Assembly (NCBI GenBank): GCA_014904845.1
Contig: MU119228.1
Coordinates: 124,001 to 188,000 of the forward strand
Origin: Acephala macrosclerotiorum
Lineage: Eukaryota; Ascomycota; Leotiomycetes; Helotiales; Mollisiaceae
DNA: 64,000 bases
Direction of reading: 5' to 3'
Part shown: piece after piece, positions 10,874 to 22,929 of the stretch
Numbering within the stretch: position 1 is the first letter of the stretch
How the letters are laid out: each line of letters opens with the position of its first letter
Translations under genes and position numbers: made by a program
The notes under the pieces: generated by a model
What the model was told of the DNA's origin: nothing
The model's database searches: none
What the model saw: the letters and a program-made list of their open reading frames with translations, nothing else

Positions 10874-12119
10874 AGTGCGATTGGCACCTCGAATCTCAGA
10901 AGAAATCAACAACACACATCGAATAAAGTTTCTAAAGAAAGAGAGTTTGAGGCTGCACGAAACCAAGGTTAAGATTCAGGACGCACGCTACCGCTGCCCG
11001 ACTGCGGCACAGCATGGCTTCCCTAAGATCCGCCCCCTATCAGGCCCTATCAAGACGGAATACAACCCCGGAGCCTCCTAAATGTACAGGGATGCAATTT
11101 AAGGTTTCAGGGCATTGCGGCCCGCTTGCAATGTCCCAGGCTTACTCATTCGTCAAAGAGTATGAAGGGTTTCAGGGGGGCTTCTCGTTTCGAAGCAAGG
11201 TGCTCGCTCAGGCACTGAACGCTGAAATCATAGGCATTTACCCTTGTAAAACTAAGCTGCCATCCCTAAACTTCCGGGGTGTGATACCCTGGAGCCCCAA
11301 ATCGACATTGTGTTTCAACACATGACAGATATCACTCGCAAAATCAACAGAGGCGAGTGTCTCTATCTACTGAACGCACGCTACTATGCCTGTATCCTGT
11401 AAATAGATCCTTTAGATCGTAACAAACTATTTCTAGAATGGATGGAGAAGCGCCTGCGAACTTTGCTGCAACATTTGCCTCGCTCCTGGATTATCTTGTA
11501 TGAATCGTGATTAGTTCAGAACGCTGAGCGAGACCATGGTTTCGTAAATAGAAGCACCTTCTATGAGAAGGTCTCCCACATAAACATAGAAGAATAAACT
11601 CTGTTTCTACCCCTAAAAACCACAAGTTCGTACATATATCAACACATGAACAAACGCGGCCCCCTTTTATTCTCGCTAAACACATGGTCGTCCGACATTT
11701 TTTAGTTCTTCATATTCGTCATTTCATCTTATCAATACATTAGATGAGTCTCGTCCTTCTCCATATTCGCATGAAATTGCTTTCGATTTGCAATCCCCCA
11801 TGATGCCGACGGCATGCAGTGTTTTCGAAATATCCACCCCTGCATTGATTCCAAGGCTGGACTAGGGTGAGGTCTGTATTATGCCCTGTGAAGGTCACGG
11901 CAGAAGAATAACGTCGCCCAGATCATCCTGACAAAGCCGAAATATTAGAAGCACTGTTTGACGGTTGAGGACTTAACTGACGCCCAAGAAGACGATATCC
12001 TGAAAAATTCAACGTGAGTTCCCACCTCGTTGTGTTTTGATTCTCAACATATATGAGCTACATTTCCTACGAGAATGTCTCCATGCGACGTTGGGTGACA
12101 CACAGGATGGCATCCGCAG
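10874..12119. other. intergenic, no gene seen
   Basis: Includes the upstream region of the DUF6536 gene. Short open frames at 11014-11325 and 11491-11685 have no recognisable features. The part at 11080-11190 contains several TTCAGGG/ACAGGG words like those in the MITE at 4161, but no terminal repeats could be made out. Confidence 0.35.
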
Positions 12120-12640
12120 TATAAAATCTCTTTCAGGCTAGAAGTGACTGCCTGCTTCTTGCCTTGGCGGTTCCTATAAGTGACGGAAAACCAAGTCCTA
12201 GGCCCAGCTCCAAACTCATCTTTCCATCTGTAGTCAGACTCGAGCTTGATCCTTCCAGACCGCTAGAGGAGTCTGTCGAAGTGGGGGTCGATGAGGGTGA
12301 GGAGGAAGAGACGGAGGTTGATGAAGGTTTGCTTGTGGTGGTGATGAGACTCTGGAACGTTGCTTCGGGTAGATTTGTAGCTCCTGTTGGTGGAGGTGCT
12401 CCGAAATTCGTATTTTGCGAGCTCTACTTCAATGGTAAGACAATTGTCAACCCGAGGACGGATAAAGCATGGTTTCTTATCATTGAAGCCAAGAGTAAAG
12501 CCAGCTCTGATTGATCTTTAGGGGCGCAGAACCTTTGAGATCCAGCACACGCTCCGAGGCTTTCGGTTGTTGGTCCACAAATGCCTTGGTCTCCACCCTG
12601 ACAGCATCGCGAGGTCGGAAGAAACGACAGTGTTAAAGTC
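12120..12640 (-). pseudogene. remnant of a small Ser/Thr-rich cell-surface protein
   Basis: On the minus strand one frame reads GGDQGICGPTTESLGACAG..FCAPKDQ (a cysteine-spaced ectodomain), then after an in-frame TAG continues NTNFGAPPPTGATNLPEATF, a Ser/Thr-rich stalk (TTTSKPSSTSVSSSSPSSTP) and a Gly/Leu-rich run (LELGLGLGFPSLIG) that resembles a decayed membrane helix. A second frame in the middle gives AGFTLGFNDKKPCF, so at least two frame changes are needed. The plan, Cys-rich head plus Ser/Thr stalk plus one membrane helix, is that of fungal Mid2/WSC-like surface proteins. Assignment is by plan only. Confidence 0.4.
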
Positions 12641-12926
12641 CAGGTGCGTCACTGATGAGGCTGAGTGAATTGTGATCGTGGAAATTGATTCAAAACAAGA
12701 ACGCTGTCTAGCGATCTCTGCCACCACTTGGTCGAAACCCCAGCACAATTCCTCAACGATTTGCCACTGTTTAGCATACGATGCGTTGATACTATTGATA
12801 AAGAAAACGGACATCTCAAAGATATCGGGTCATTTCCAGAATAAACGCGTAGATCATGACAAGTCCTCACAAAATTGTATGTACTCTGCCTTCGAACGTC
12901 TTTGTTATTATGACCAAAACATTGTC

Positions 12927-15900
12927 TCAATACAAAGGCGCTGGACCCCCAAGCTTATCAACAAAACTATGATTCGTGCCCGCATCTACAGGAACCTGAT
13001 AGCGACTCAAATCCGGCTCGAGATCCTCCTAAGTCACGATATCAGTATCAACCCTCGAGATTGCGGGTTAATCATCACTCACCTTCCTCAACTGCACCCC
13101 TTCATTATACGACCCACCGAAATGTCTTACTTTCTTCCCCGTTTCCATCTTAACTCCTTGTCTAGTATGTATACTCGGATCTCTATCATGGAAATTGAAC
13201 GGTGTGAACATGACCGAAGAAGAGGAGGTATGCATCAGCGTATTCGGAATATCTCCAGCGTGAGGAACGTGGTGCGTGCCGAGGTTGAACCAGACGACTC
13301 TGCCCACCATCAATAAATACACCAACAATCTCTAAGGGCGAGGAAAAGGGACTTACAAATCATCCTGCACAATATCCTCGCCATCCACATACTTGCTAAA
13401 ATCAACAATTGGGTCGAGAGGACTCAACGCATTCAATGGACTCGAACTCCTGGGCTCCGTATCCTTCCTCTTTAACACCCACAGATCATTCGCCGCCCAC
13501 TCAGCGCTCTTCCCCAATGTTGTAGAATTCAAAATTGTCAAATGCACCGGCGTCCCCACCCCCGTCCCAGGCATGACTCTATACCCCCTCTTCTCACCCC
13601 AAGCATTCGTAGCATTCTGATTCATAACAATAAACAACTCCCCGGAGTTTCTCGGCCAATCAATACCGATCTCTTTCTCAACCACCGTCTTAGTGAGATG
13701 CATCGTATTCCTCGGACTCGTATTCTCATCATCCCAAGGATACTCCGTAGTCAACGGCTCCACACCCACTCTCACCATCGTATTCTCCGTCCCCGCAATA
13801 TCTAAATCCGCTTTGAAATTGATAACATGATCATGCATACTAGTTGAAACCGCATTGTGGACTCGGAATCCGTATTCATCCTCATTGGCTTGCGTTCCTG
13901 TCCAGAAAGCGCCGAATATGAAACCAGAAGCTCGGACTTTGACTTCGATGGTGCCGTCAAGGTAGAATACGTAGTCGAATGTGTAGTCGTAGTTCCAGAC
14001 TGTTGAGACGAAGCGGACGACGAGGTAGGTGTTTCGGGCGATTGAGACGCGTTTGTCGGCAGTGTGGCGTTGGAGAGGGTAGTCGGCTGTGTATTCGAAG
14101 ATGCAGATGCTGTTCTTGTTTGCCTTTGAGAAGTCCTTGAAATTGAATTCTGAGTCGAGAAAGGTGGCGTAGGCGGGGCAGTCGTAGCCTGGGACAAGCT
14201 CGTACATGTATAAGCCCATGTATAGGAAGGAATCCAGAAATTCTTGCCCGCCCTGCATTGGATCATCTCCTGCGTAATGAGCAAGTGCTTCTTGCATTCC
14301 GATTTCGTACATCACACTATCGCCATTGAATCGTATATCGTGCAAAGCGAGGCCTGTATCCGATGAGGTCGACATGTAGAAATCGAAGCCCATCCAGGAG
14401 ACGAAGTTCTTTTTTTTATCGATATTATAACGCGCCCCGTGGGGTTGGACCATTGTTGGTGATGGCATTTCCCGACCTGAGGGCGCTGCATCGAAGTCTT
14501 CGATGTCGCTCCAATGTCCGTCCATGTTTAGTCCGCTCTTCTTGAAGCCTGGGGATTCCATAGCTGCTCGAAACTCGGTCTCGTTTGCATATATTTTGTT
14601 GTTGTAGTACCATTGGAGGACTTTCCAGTTCTCGGGATCGCGAGTCGACGCGTCTACATTGGTCAGTTTCTGGCTTTTCATCAATTCAAACTTGCTTACT
14701 GAGCTGGATGTAAAGTCCCTGTGGTAGTAGAGATGTTGCATCTGAGTTGAAGCCTGTACGATATAGCTGGATCCAGATCATCAAAGACTCATCCGCGATA
14801 TAATTCACTCTAGGGTGTGCGCCCAAGCCATTCGTATCAAACGGATGCTGGTCCTGAAAGAGATAGTTTCAGTCTAATAAGTCAAACCCCCTAGAAGTGG
14901 GCTTTCCCCTGTTCTAGGCCACTTCGCTTAGTATACCGCTACTACTCCACCACCTACTTTAACCTCGAATATTTTTATTATTCCTTAATAAAATTCTTTC
15001 AAATTTTGCAAATTATTAGAATCGATCATAAAGCCTTTATACACTGAAACTAACGTTCAGTATGCACTTAAAGACGTGGCAAATAGAAAGTCCTTGCGAA
15101 AATCTTTTCTCGATTGAAGTATACCGAGAGGCACCTTTCAACACAAAGTACTCGGCATCCTTCCTAAGAAAGAAGCTTATACGCATCTACAGAGGCTTGC
15201 CCCGATCCAAAAGCAACGTTTTACGGACTGAATATTAATTCAAAAAAGCTTAAAGCTTAATTCTATACATGCACAGATTCGAGCTTTTACTGGCCGTATT
15301 TTAGTCTCTCGACGCGATATTGTACTACTCGAAAAACGTTGAATAACTAAATTTCTTCGCCGAAATCCTATTCTTAAGACTAAAAAGCAATTCAAAATCG
15401 ATTCTGTGCGTATTAATAGTACTATATTTGATATTATTAAAACTTAATTTCAAAAATTGAAAATATTAACGATCAAAGCAATCAAAACTGAAAACCGATA
15501 AAATATAGATAAAGCGAAGATTATAAAAAGTCAAAAAAAAAATAGATTAATAATTAAAAGTATTGAAAAACGTTTTATTCAAAAAAAACAATCAAGATCT
15601 AAAACTTAGATTTCATTTATTAAATGCATCTCCCCGAGCGATCGAACCATTCTTCCGATCGTCATATTCAAAAGAAAATCAGTCCAATAACAATAGTTTC
15701 CTATGAAATTGAAAGAATATAAAAACTAAAAATTTACTACAATCGACAATAAATAGACATCTGACGATACTACCTTAAAATAATTGCAAACCGTCTTCAT
15801 ACTCCAAACGGCACCACGTGACTCAAAAGAGCCCCGTCTACTCATATTAGACGGCCATAAAAGTCATAAAACAACAGAATTCATGTAAAAGTACTTTTCG

Positions 15901-17439
15901 AACAATATCTACTTATTATTCTTATTACCGCATACTTCACATGTGCTTCAATCTCTGGATTTATCAATTTTTTCCCCCCTTAAATCCGCTTACCGAAAGC
16001 GGCTAAGTTCACTGTCTTTCATCAACGACTCGACGTCTATAGAAAAGCAAAACTTCTTGAAATATTATAAGCAAACTCGAATAAATGCTTTAACAAAAAA
16101 AAACTGCAAAGCGAATTAAAAAATCTCAAAATTATAGTCGCAAAACATCTCGAAGCTCCTTATAAACCGATTATTACTTGAAAATAGTAATAAAGCGATC
16201 GAAAAACCTCTACAATCGTCAAAAAAAGATGCAACACTTGAATAAATTCAAAATTCATTATTTGAAATATAGAAAACTTTTCAAAAAAATGAAAATATTC
16301 GAGAATAATCGAAGTAAATCACGAGACTTAAAGAAATCGATACAATAATTATTAGAGTGCTTTTTAAAAAAATAGTTAAAAACTTAGACAATAAGAACTT
16401 TGTTATTACTAAGCAAAAGCGTAAAATCCAAGCATTAAAAACTAGAGTAGTCCAACTTGAGCCTAGAAAACGGCGGAAAATAAAAACTAGTTCAAATTCT
16501 AAGTTCGTTGATATCGAAAAAATCTACAAAACACAAATAGAAACTGAAGACCGCCAAAATGTACTATTAGATTCCGATGACTTCCCTAGTATAGCCTCTA
16601 CTTTATCTCATATATCTATTAGTTGATTAAAAAGTTATTCGCGATCGAACTAGGTAGATAGGAATTAAGCGAGGTAGCCCAGAACAGGGGGGGGGCCCAC
16701 TTCTAGGGGGTTTGACTTATTGGATCATACTCGGACTCCAAGAATCACTCACGTCGCTGAGGAGTTCTGCTAAGATATCTATGATATCGACAGCGAATGA
16801 CTTCGTGAATGATGAGAGCCTGGCTTGATCTGCCATTGGATTGACGGCATAATTCCGACCCGAGCTGTAGCAAAACTCAAGGGGCATCACTACGGAGGTC
16901 TCGTCAAGGGGCAATGGGCCAACCTGCAAGTACATGTTAGTGATTGAGCCTTAGAGGGGCATTCATTACTTACCATGTAGTTGGTGACATGGGCCTCTTT
17001 CGTGGCACCTTGCTCAACAACAGCACGTGCCCATCGGGCAGGAGGCCCAGATGAGCCATCAAGATATGATAAGACATCTGACTTATTTGGTTGAAGTAAT
17101 TCGATAAGCAGAATTGCATTGTCCTCGCTGATAGATCCTGTTTAATATCTTCGTAAGTTGAGGCAAGTCGGGGATCACGAACCTTGTCGCCTTTGCCGAA
17201 TCCGTCAAGTTCAAGCCCGAGGTCGAAAGCAAGAAATTGGCTATGCTGCTCGCCTCATACTTGCTCAAGTCGGACCAAACATTCTCCTTCGGTGCCTTGT
17301 AGGTAGTTACGTCTGAGGTATGAGGTGGGATGAAACTGGTTTTCACATGTTTGATGAAAGGTGATGACGCAGCTACTACGAATAGAACGAAAGCAATGAA
17401 AGCAGAAGTCTTAACCTAAGGACGAAAGGAAGAAGTCAT
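12927..17439 (-). CDS. copper (topaquinone) amine oxidase, with a transposon in one intron and a stop in the signal peptide
   Basis: Exons 17439-17183, 17127-16974, 16923-16753, 14853-14700, 14653-13357, 13299-13083 and 13028-12927 sum to 2352 nt, a whole frame. It oxidises primary amines to aldehyde, ammonia and H2O2. Visible features: signal-like start (AFIAFVLFVVAASS), the N2/N3 region (NVWSDLSKYEA, LIELLQPNKSD, GPLPLDETSVV), the cofactor Tyr in TVWNYDYTFDY, a copper-ligand pair in SMHDHVINFKADLD and the third His in NLGTHHVPHAGDIPNT. The fourth junction spans a 1899-nt intron (14854-16752) that carries the Fot1-like element; without it the intron would be about 60 nt. One flaw: TAG at 17416-17418, codon 8, before the hydrophobic core of the signal peptide, with no ATG after it that keeps the signal. 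A spliced upstream start was sought and not found. Confidence 0.8.
14880..16717 (+). mobile_element. Fot1/pogo-like DNA transposon (Tc1/mariner superfamily), RIP-like decay, inserted in an intron
   Basis: Perfect 23-bp terminal inverted repeats (AGTCAAACCCCCTAGAAGTG..., 14880-14902 and 16695-16717) flanked by TA duplications at 14878-14879 and 16718-16719. Length 1838 bp is that of a full Fot1-class element and the AGTCAAA start resembles Fot1 ends. The interior is very AT-rich with stops in all frames, unlike the flanking exons, as expected after repeat-induced point mutation. A surviving C-terminal transposase piece lies at 16357-16626 on the plus strand, so the element is antisense to the amine oxidase gene. 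Confidence 0.85.
16357..16626 (+). pseudogene. C-terminal remnant of a pogo-type (DDE_1) transposase
   Basis: An 89-codon frame, rich in Lys/Ile/Asn from AT bias, ending 91 bp before the right end of the element. It contains a short coiled-coil (KQKRKIQALKTRVVQLEPRK), a basic RKRRKIK block and FVDIEKIYKTQIE, the arrangement found at the C-terminus of many fungal pogo/Fot1 transposases. The catalytic DDE part upstream is unreadable. Confidence 0.55.
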
Positions 17440-17811
17440 CTTGCTGTAAAAAGGAGTTCTACATATCACAGTGACACTGAAGGAACAAGAATCTAAGACC
17501 AGCTCAAGAATGGGATAGAAGTCAAGATTACCCCGAAATACGCTATTGCTTATCTCTATGTGAGGTCAACAGGGGTGTGAGCATGCCGCTCGCTAAGCTT
17601 TAAGGGGCAGGTATACGCGTACCAGTTAAAGGCAGTGATAACATCAAGCTTCCAACTAGTGAAAGCTTTCTGCCCGTGAGCATCCCATCGACGTCTCGAC
17701 CAACCGCTGTCCAGCTGAAACCATCGCATATGATTGGTAACTCGAGGAGTGCTGTATACCTCCCGGGTCAATTCGCTGTTCGCCAAAACACTTTTCCTCC
17801 TTACAATATAA
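17440..17811. other. intergenic between TSC1 3' end and amine oxidase 5' end
   Basis: Would contain the amine oxidase promoter and the TSC1 3' untranslated region. No further gene seen. Confidence 0.4.
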
Positions 17812-20800
17812 TTACATGAAGCCACGAATGCCTTTGATTCCAAGAGTCTTCTTCTCTTTCTTCGGCTCCGGTGTTTCTGGCTGAGTATCTCTCATTTCTT
17901 TCCCCTTTCCCTTGCGGAACATGTTGTTGATATCCTCGTACGGGTCGATGTCCTTCCTACCTACGTTCTGTACACCTCCTGTCATCTTATTAGGTCGAAC
18001 ATCTCCTAAGCTCGGAAGGGAGTCATTACCTCTTCCATGAATCCTGGCTTCGGGAACAATTCTCGGCTTCTTGGTTTTAGTGTTGGTATTGCTTTCTCCA
18101 CTCCCACTGTCTGTTTCAATGCTCGCCTTCCCTGTGCCAGATGTTCCTGGTGGACTAAACGGTTGGGGCTGTTGGAAATGTTGAACATGTCCTGCTGAAC
18201 GGGGAGACTCAATAGGAGTCCTGTCGGGTGAAATCGCTCGGAAGCTCGTAATCAGCTTAGAAGGTCGAATAGGAGGAGCTATGCTTGAGGCATTGCCACT
18301 GTTCGGAGACCACTTTGGGTCAGAATCGGAATCGATAACAGCGCGTTCTCGGAAGCCTTGAGGTGGAGGAGTCGCAGGCTGAAGACCAGACTTGGATATG
18401 CCACCTGACAAGAGAGAATGATCGCCAGCATATAGCCCCCATTCAAGCTTTTCACCGGATTCAAGCGTGCGCCCATGTACAAGCATTTGATAACGTTCCA
18501 GCTCATACTGCAGTCGTGTGCGTTTATCAAGGGAGTCTTCGTAAGCTGCCGAAAGAGTATTGTACCGATTCAGCAAATGCTTATGAACCTTTTCATGCTC
18601 GGAATTCCTGATACGCGATGCCTCTAGAGCCTTGTCGATAACATCTTGCATCGTTTCTTCTCTTTTTTCTAGGTCCCTATTCTCATGATCCTCGTTGAAG
18701 CAGCCGTTGTTGGTAAGCAGAAGATGTTGCAGCTCGGTCTCGAAGGCTCTGTGTGCGTTTTCGATTTCTAAATCGCGGGCTCTCAACTCCATCTCCAAGA
18801 TTTCGATCTGATTGAGAGCATCCCGTTCGTTCTCCATGGCCCTCTGAGCAGCAAGTTCTCCAGCCTCAAGCTTGACAACTTTTCGCTGCAGTTCCTCGAC
18901 TTCAACACGAAGGCGTTCAAGTTCGTCAAGACTGTTTTCGACGCTCGCCACTTTCTGATTAGCTCTCAATTCCCTCGACTCACTCTCCACCACAATGTTT
19001 TTGAGTCTTGTGACGTCTTTCCTGGCATCTTTGAGATCTCGACTCAATTCTTCTCTTTCCATGTTCCACTTCTTCGACTCTTCCCTCAGTGTACGTATCT
19101 TCACAGTGAGCTCACTCTCCCATTTTCTACTGTGCGTCTTCGACTTCTCGTGCTCTTTCTTCATTTGAAGATTGAGTCGATTCGCTTCTTCAAGTTTGGC
19201 TTTCAGGTTTCGATTTGAGTTCACGAGATTTTGAGTTTCTGCTTCGGCGCGTGCCTCACGAATTTGCTTATTGCGGAGTCGCTTGATATGAGATAAGTGT
19301 TGCTGTTTCAAATAGCGTTCGAAGTTAAGATCGTTCTTCAGGAGCTGGATTTCTCGTTGAAGATATGCTACTTTGATAGCAGGGACATTGTCGGTGGTTG
19401 CAATCGTTGGCCTCAAGGAAGGTGATCGTGGAGCATGATCTCGGGAGAGACTCTCGAGGTACGCGTCGACGTGTGATTCTTGATGATTATTTGAGAGAGA
19501 TAGTGAACCAACAGAGTCATTAGTGAGTGCCTGGTAGAGGCTGCCTCTAGTGGATTTGCTGCTCAACATATCTGACAGACGATTGTTGGAAGGAGAACCA
19601 AGAATCTGAGGGGGCAGAGTAGGACTGTCAAGACGATCGGAAGGGTGAAATGACGGAGAGTCTGCGATAGATGGTATCGACTGGCTAGTCTGTGAAAGCT
19701 TCCGGTGCAATCCTGATGAGCGGTATACCTCGGGAGACGTGACAGCGGTCGACTGAGTGTTTCGCCAACTTGTGTGCCGCGATTGGTACGGTGTGACTAC
19801 GTCAGAATCGAGCAGTGGTTGGTCTGGGATGTCCGAATTCGGCTCAATTTTATTAGGCGGTCCTCGAGATCTGCTCGTGCTCTGTGGGCCTTCGTCACTA
19901 GGGACAAAGAGGGCAATGCATTCAGCAACGACATCCGCAGCCTCGCTCTTCGTCCACCGATTGTTGCCCATAATTTCGGACTCGATTGTCAGCGTAAAGA
20001 AGTTGGGATGGAGCAGATGCACTTGTCGAAAGGGCTCGGATCTTTGTCGAATCTGAGCAGGTTCGATATCGAGGTCATCTGCTCCAGGAAAGTTGGCATG
20101 TCTAAGATATCTTTGTGGCTTTCGAATATAGCTCATGAAGTTGATAGGGTACAGACCATAAAGAAAAGTAAAGTAGTGTAGAAGCTCTGGAACAGTATCA
20201 TCTTCAGACTCGAGCAGAAATGAGAGCTTGTCCCACGTCTTTCCACTATCCAAAGGTTGCTTCTCTGGTACATCGCTCTCGTCTTCTGTCTCAACATCTG
20301 CTCGAGGCAATATGTCTGCTGATTTGCGTTCTCGATCCCAGAAAAGCAGGCGACTGTAAATATTGAACAGCGCAGGTAGATGCTTGGAAGCCGAGATTGG
20401 TATGTGAGGCAAGAACATGACCAACGCTGTGATAGCTAGAGAGATCACTCTGGTGGAGGTATCTATTTGCAAACATTGCAAGAGATTTTCAAATAGAGGT
20501 GTTTGGAGAAGTTGGTGGAGATGCGGTGGTTGGTGTCGAAAAAAATCGCAGAGAAGAGACAAGCCAGCGATTCTGCTACTTTTCTTGACGATGACTTTGT
20601 CAATCGATTTCAAGAAGTCCTACTTGGTGTCAACATACAGCTGAAAATGCGCCTCGGTTACATGTCCTCCTACCTTAGGTCTCCTCTTGCCAAATGCAAT
20701 TAGAATATCCTGAATCTGCTTCACCAGAAAGATCGCATGCTCATCGCACTCTCCAGCTGCAACTTCTGTCTTCTCTAGCCATGTTGCCAATAGACTATCT

Positions 20801-21283
20801 GCCACAGCATCACTGGTGAATTGCGCATCTTCAAGTCGGGACTCTTCTTCTTCGTCGTAGACCAGTATCTCGAGCAGTATATCTCTCGCTTCAATGGCCA
20901 GCCCCTTTTCGACGCCCATATGAATCATTACCGGTGTCGAAAGCTTGTCCCACCATTGTAGCGATCTGCCAGAGCCTCGAAGCACCGGCCGTAATGTACT
21001 TAGGATGCGAAGGAAGGGAGCCAAGCGGGTAGGGTATTCCAGAAACGACGATTGGTAGACATTGAAAAGCTCCTCTTGCAGACGCTGGGAGTCGGACTCT
21101 TCGGGCGCGTGATGTTTTTCGAGAAAGGCGGTAATGACTTGTACAAGGTCGTCTGGTAATGGTACAGTGAGATTCGCAGAGGAGCTCGTGATAGCTTTCG
21201 AGAGCTCCTTTAGAGATCTACACTACTGTTAGCTACATTTGTACGCGTGGACATATGCAAGATTTCACTGACCCTGAAGACAT
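17812..21283 (-). CDS. tsc1: hamartin / tuberous sclerosis complex 1 orthologue
   Basis: Three exons: a tiny first one 21283-21273 (ATGTCTTCAGG), 21217-20674 and 20619-17812; introns 55 and 54 nt; 1120 aa. The N-terminal half is the helical hamartin domain (SLKELSKAITSS, LPDDLVQVITAFLEKH, EARDILLEILVYDEEEE, SLLCDFFRHQPPHLHQLL, ITALVMFLPHIP, YGLYPINFMSYIRKP, the last being a well conserved hamartin motif). A disordered Ser-rich middle follows, then a long coiled coil at roughly residues 600-890 (LQREIQLLKNDLNFERYLKQ onward), and a Pro/Ser/basic tail. Hamartin with tuberin (TSC2) forms the GAP complex that turns off Rheb and so TORC1 in nutrient stress. The exon-1 call rests on frame and on MSSGSLKEL matching the usual start. 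Confidence 0.9.
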
Positions 21284-21803
21284 CTTTGCGGTGAGAAGCA
21301 AGGTCTGGGATAGTGCTGGTAGCAAGGCTTGAGGTTTTTGCAGAACGCGGGGTCCTGGGCGTTGACTCGAGAGATCGAACGTTGTCGCTGTCGTCCTGAA
21401 CAAGTCTGGACAGTGATCGCGACCTCCTCGACTCTGCGGCACTCCTCTTCGGAGCTATGAAGTTCAGCTCATCGTCGTTAGGGAGCAGTTGTGAGGGTGA
21501 AGAAAAGAATCGCGAGACCAGGAGCTTTCACATCCCTGCGTGCAGAACCGAAGATGATGATAAGCTCTAAAAGCCGATACGCCGATGGAGATGTTTCTCT
21601 TGCCCTCCAACAAGTTTGAACATTCACATCATGGATCCACAGTCACAGCTAATATAAAAAGAGTAGGCCAATTTCTGCTGAACACATTGCAAGTGCAAGA
21701 CTATCTTCGTTTATGTCTCAGTACAACCTCTTATCAGTTTATTATCACCCTTTCTTCTTTGTGCAATCAGCTGTTGACAGCATTCAATTGCCAGCGAAAT
21801 ATT
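21284..21803. other. divergent promoter region of TSC1 and the SDR gene
   Basis: About 520 bp between two starts facing away from each other; both promoters must lie here. No distinct box can be singled out. Confidence 0.4.
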
Positions 21804-22654
21804 ATGGCATCCCAATCATCCAGCCTAACATTGAAAGGTAAAGTCGCAATAGTGACAGGCGGAAGCAGAGGAATCGGAGCAGGCATAACCTATGAACTGG
21901 CGGTACGAGGTGCCAATGTACGGCCCTCCAACCCCCTATATCGAGGCGAGAAGCATTCCTAATGTCAGTCTAGGTAATCATCATCTACACGTCTGAACGA
22001 AGCGGCCCTCTTACAGACGAAGTCTTGTCCAAAATCACCTCCCTCGAACACAAACCTCTCGCTACAAAGATCCGCAGAGACCTCAGCCAAGTCGAGGCCC
22101 CAACAAAGGTGGTAGAGCAAGCTGTAGCCTGGCTGGAATCGAACGGCAAACCAAAGACCATCGATATTCTAGTCAACAATGCAGGTGTCGAAGTCGTCAA
22201 AGCATTAGGGACAATCACAGCCGAAGACTTCGCCAAAGTCTACGATCTCAATGTTCGAGGAGCTTTGCTCATGACACAAGCTGTCCTCTCATACCTACCT
22301 GCTGGCGGAAGGATCATCAACATATCATCTGTGGGTAGCAGAGCCGGCTTCAAGGAAATGGGTATATATTGCTCGAGCAAAACGGCTCTTGAGGGCTTGA
22401 CAAGATGCTGGGCTGCTGAATTGGGCAAGAATGGTACAACGGTCAACGCCGTTAATCCTGGGCCAGTACAATCCGAAATGCTAGACAACATTCCCAAAGA
22501 GATTGTGAACGCGCAGAAAGCTGCTACACCGATCGAGAATCGAGTTGGAACAGTGGAAGAAGTTGCTGTGATTGTCTGTTGGCTAGCTGGTGAAGAGAGT
22601 AGGTGGGTCACAGGACAGACGATCAGTGCGAGCGGAGGATGGGCTATGTATTGA
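21804..22654 (+). CDS. short-chain dehydrogenase/reductase (classical SDR, NADP-type)
   Basis: Exons 21804-21917 and 21974-22654 with a 56-nt intron; 264 aa. Motifs in order: GKVAIVTGGSRGIGAG (dinucleotide-binding TGxxxGxG), DILVNNAGVE (NNAG), INISSVGSRAG (catalytic Ser), GIYCSSKTALEGL (YxxxK), NAVNPGPVQSEM (PG motif), and the tail WVTGQTISASGGWAMY. It would reduce or oxidise a carbonyl/alcohol; close fungal relatives are annotated 3-oxoacyl-ACP reductase-like or polyhydroxynaphthalene/versicolorin reductase-like, but the substrate cannot be inferred. No polyketide synthase is nearby, so no cluster role is suggested. Confidence 0.88.
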
Positions 22655-22929
22655 TTCAAAGACTCTTCGCAGTTGCTTCAATTTCGACTGAGATCCACAA
22701 CGCTAATATCGCACTCGCATTTGGTCATTCTTCTGCAGTCTATTCTCACAGCTCTACCCATCGACTGGGTCGATACGGTCGGTAGATCTCCATCATCTCA
22801 CGTCAGATCTAGCAGCTCTTCAGAAACTTACAAAGTTACTTGAAGGCTCACTCTGGCGCTTGATGTTCGTGCTTCTACCTTCTCGCAACATCCTTGATTC
22901 CAGTCAAATATATCATCTCCTTCATCATC

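Noticed and set aside
17138..17182. 45-nt first intron of the amine oxidase ending AAACAG
   Set aside because: It puts the next exon out of frame; the acceptor 10 nt further (ATCAG, intron 17128-17182) restores the frame through all seven exons.
21804..22654. Secondary-metabolite cluster built on the SDR, P450 and transporter
   Set aside because: No PKS, NRPS, terpene synthase or DMATS is present and the genes are 27 kb or more apart with housekeeping genes between.
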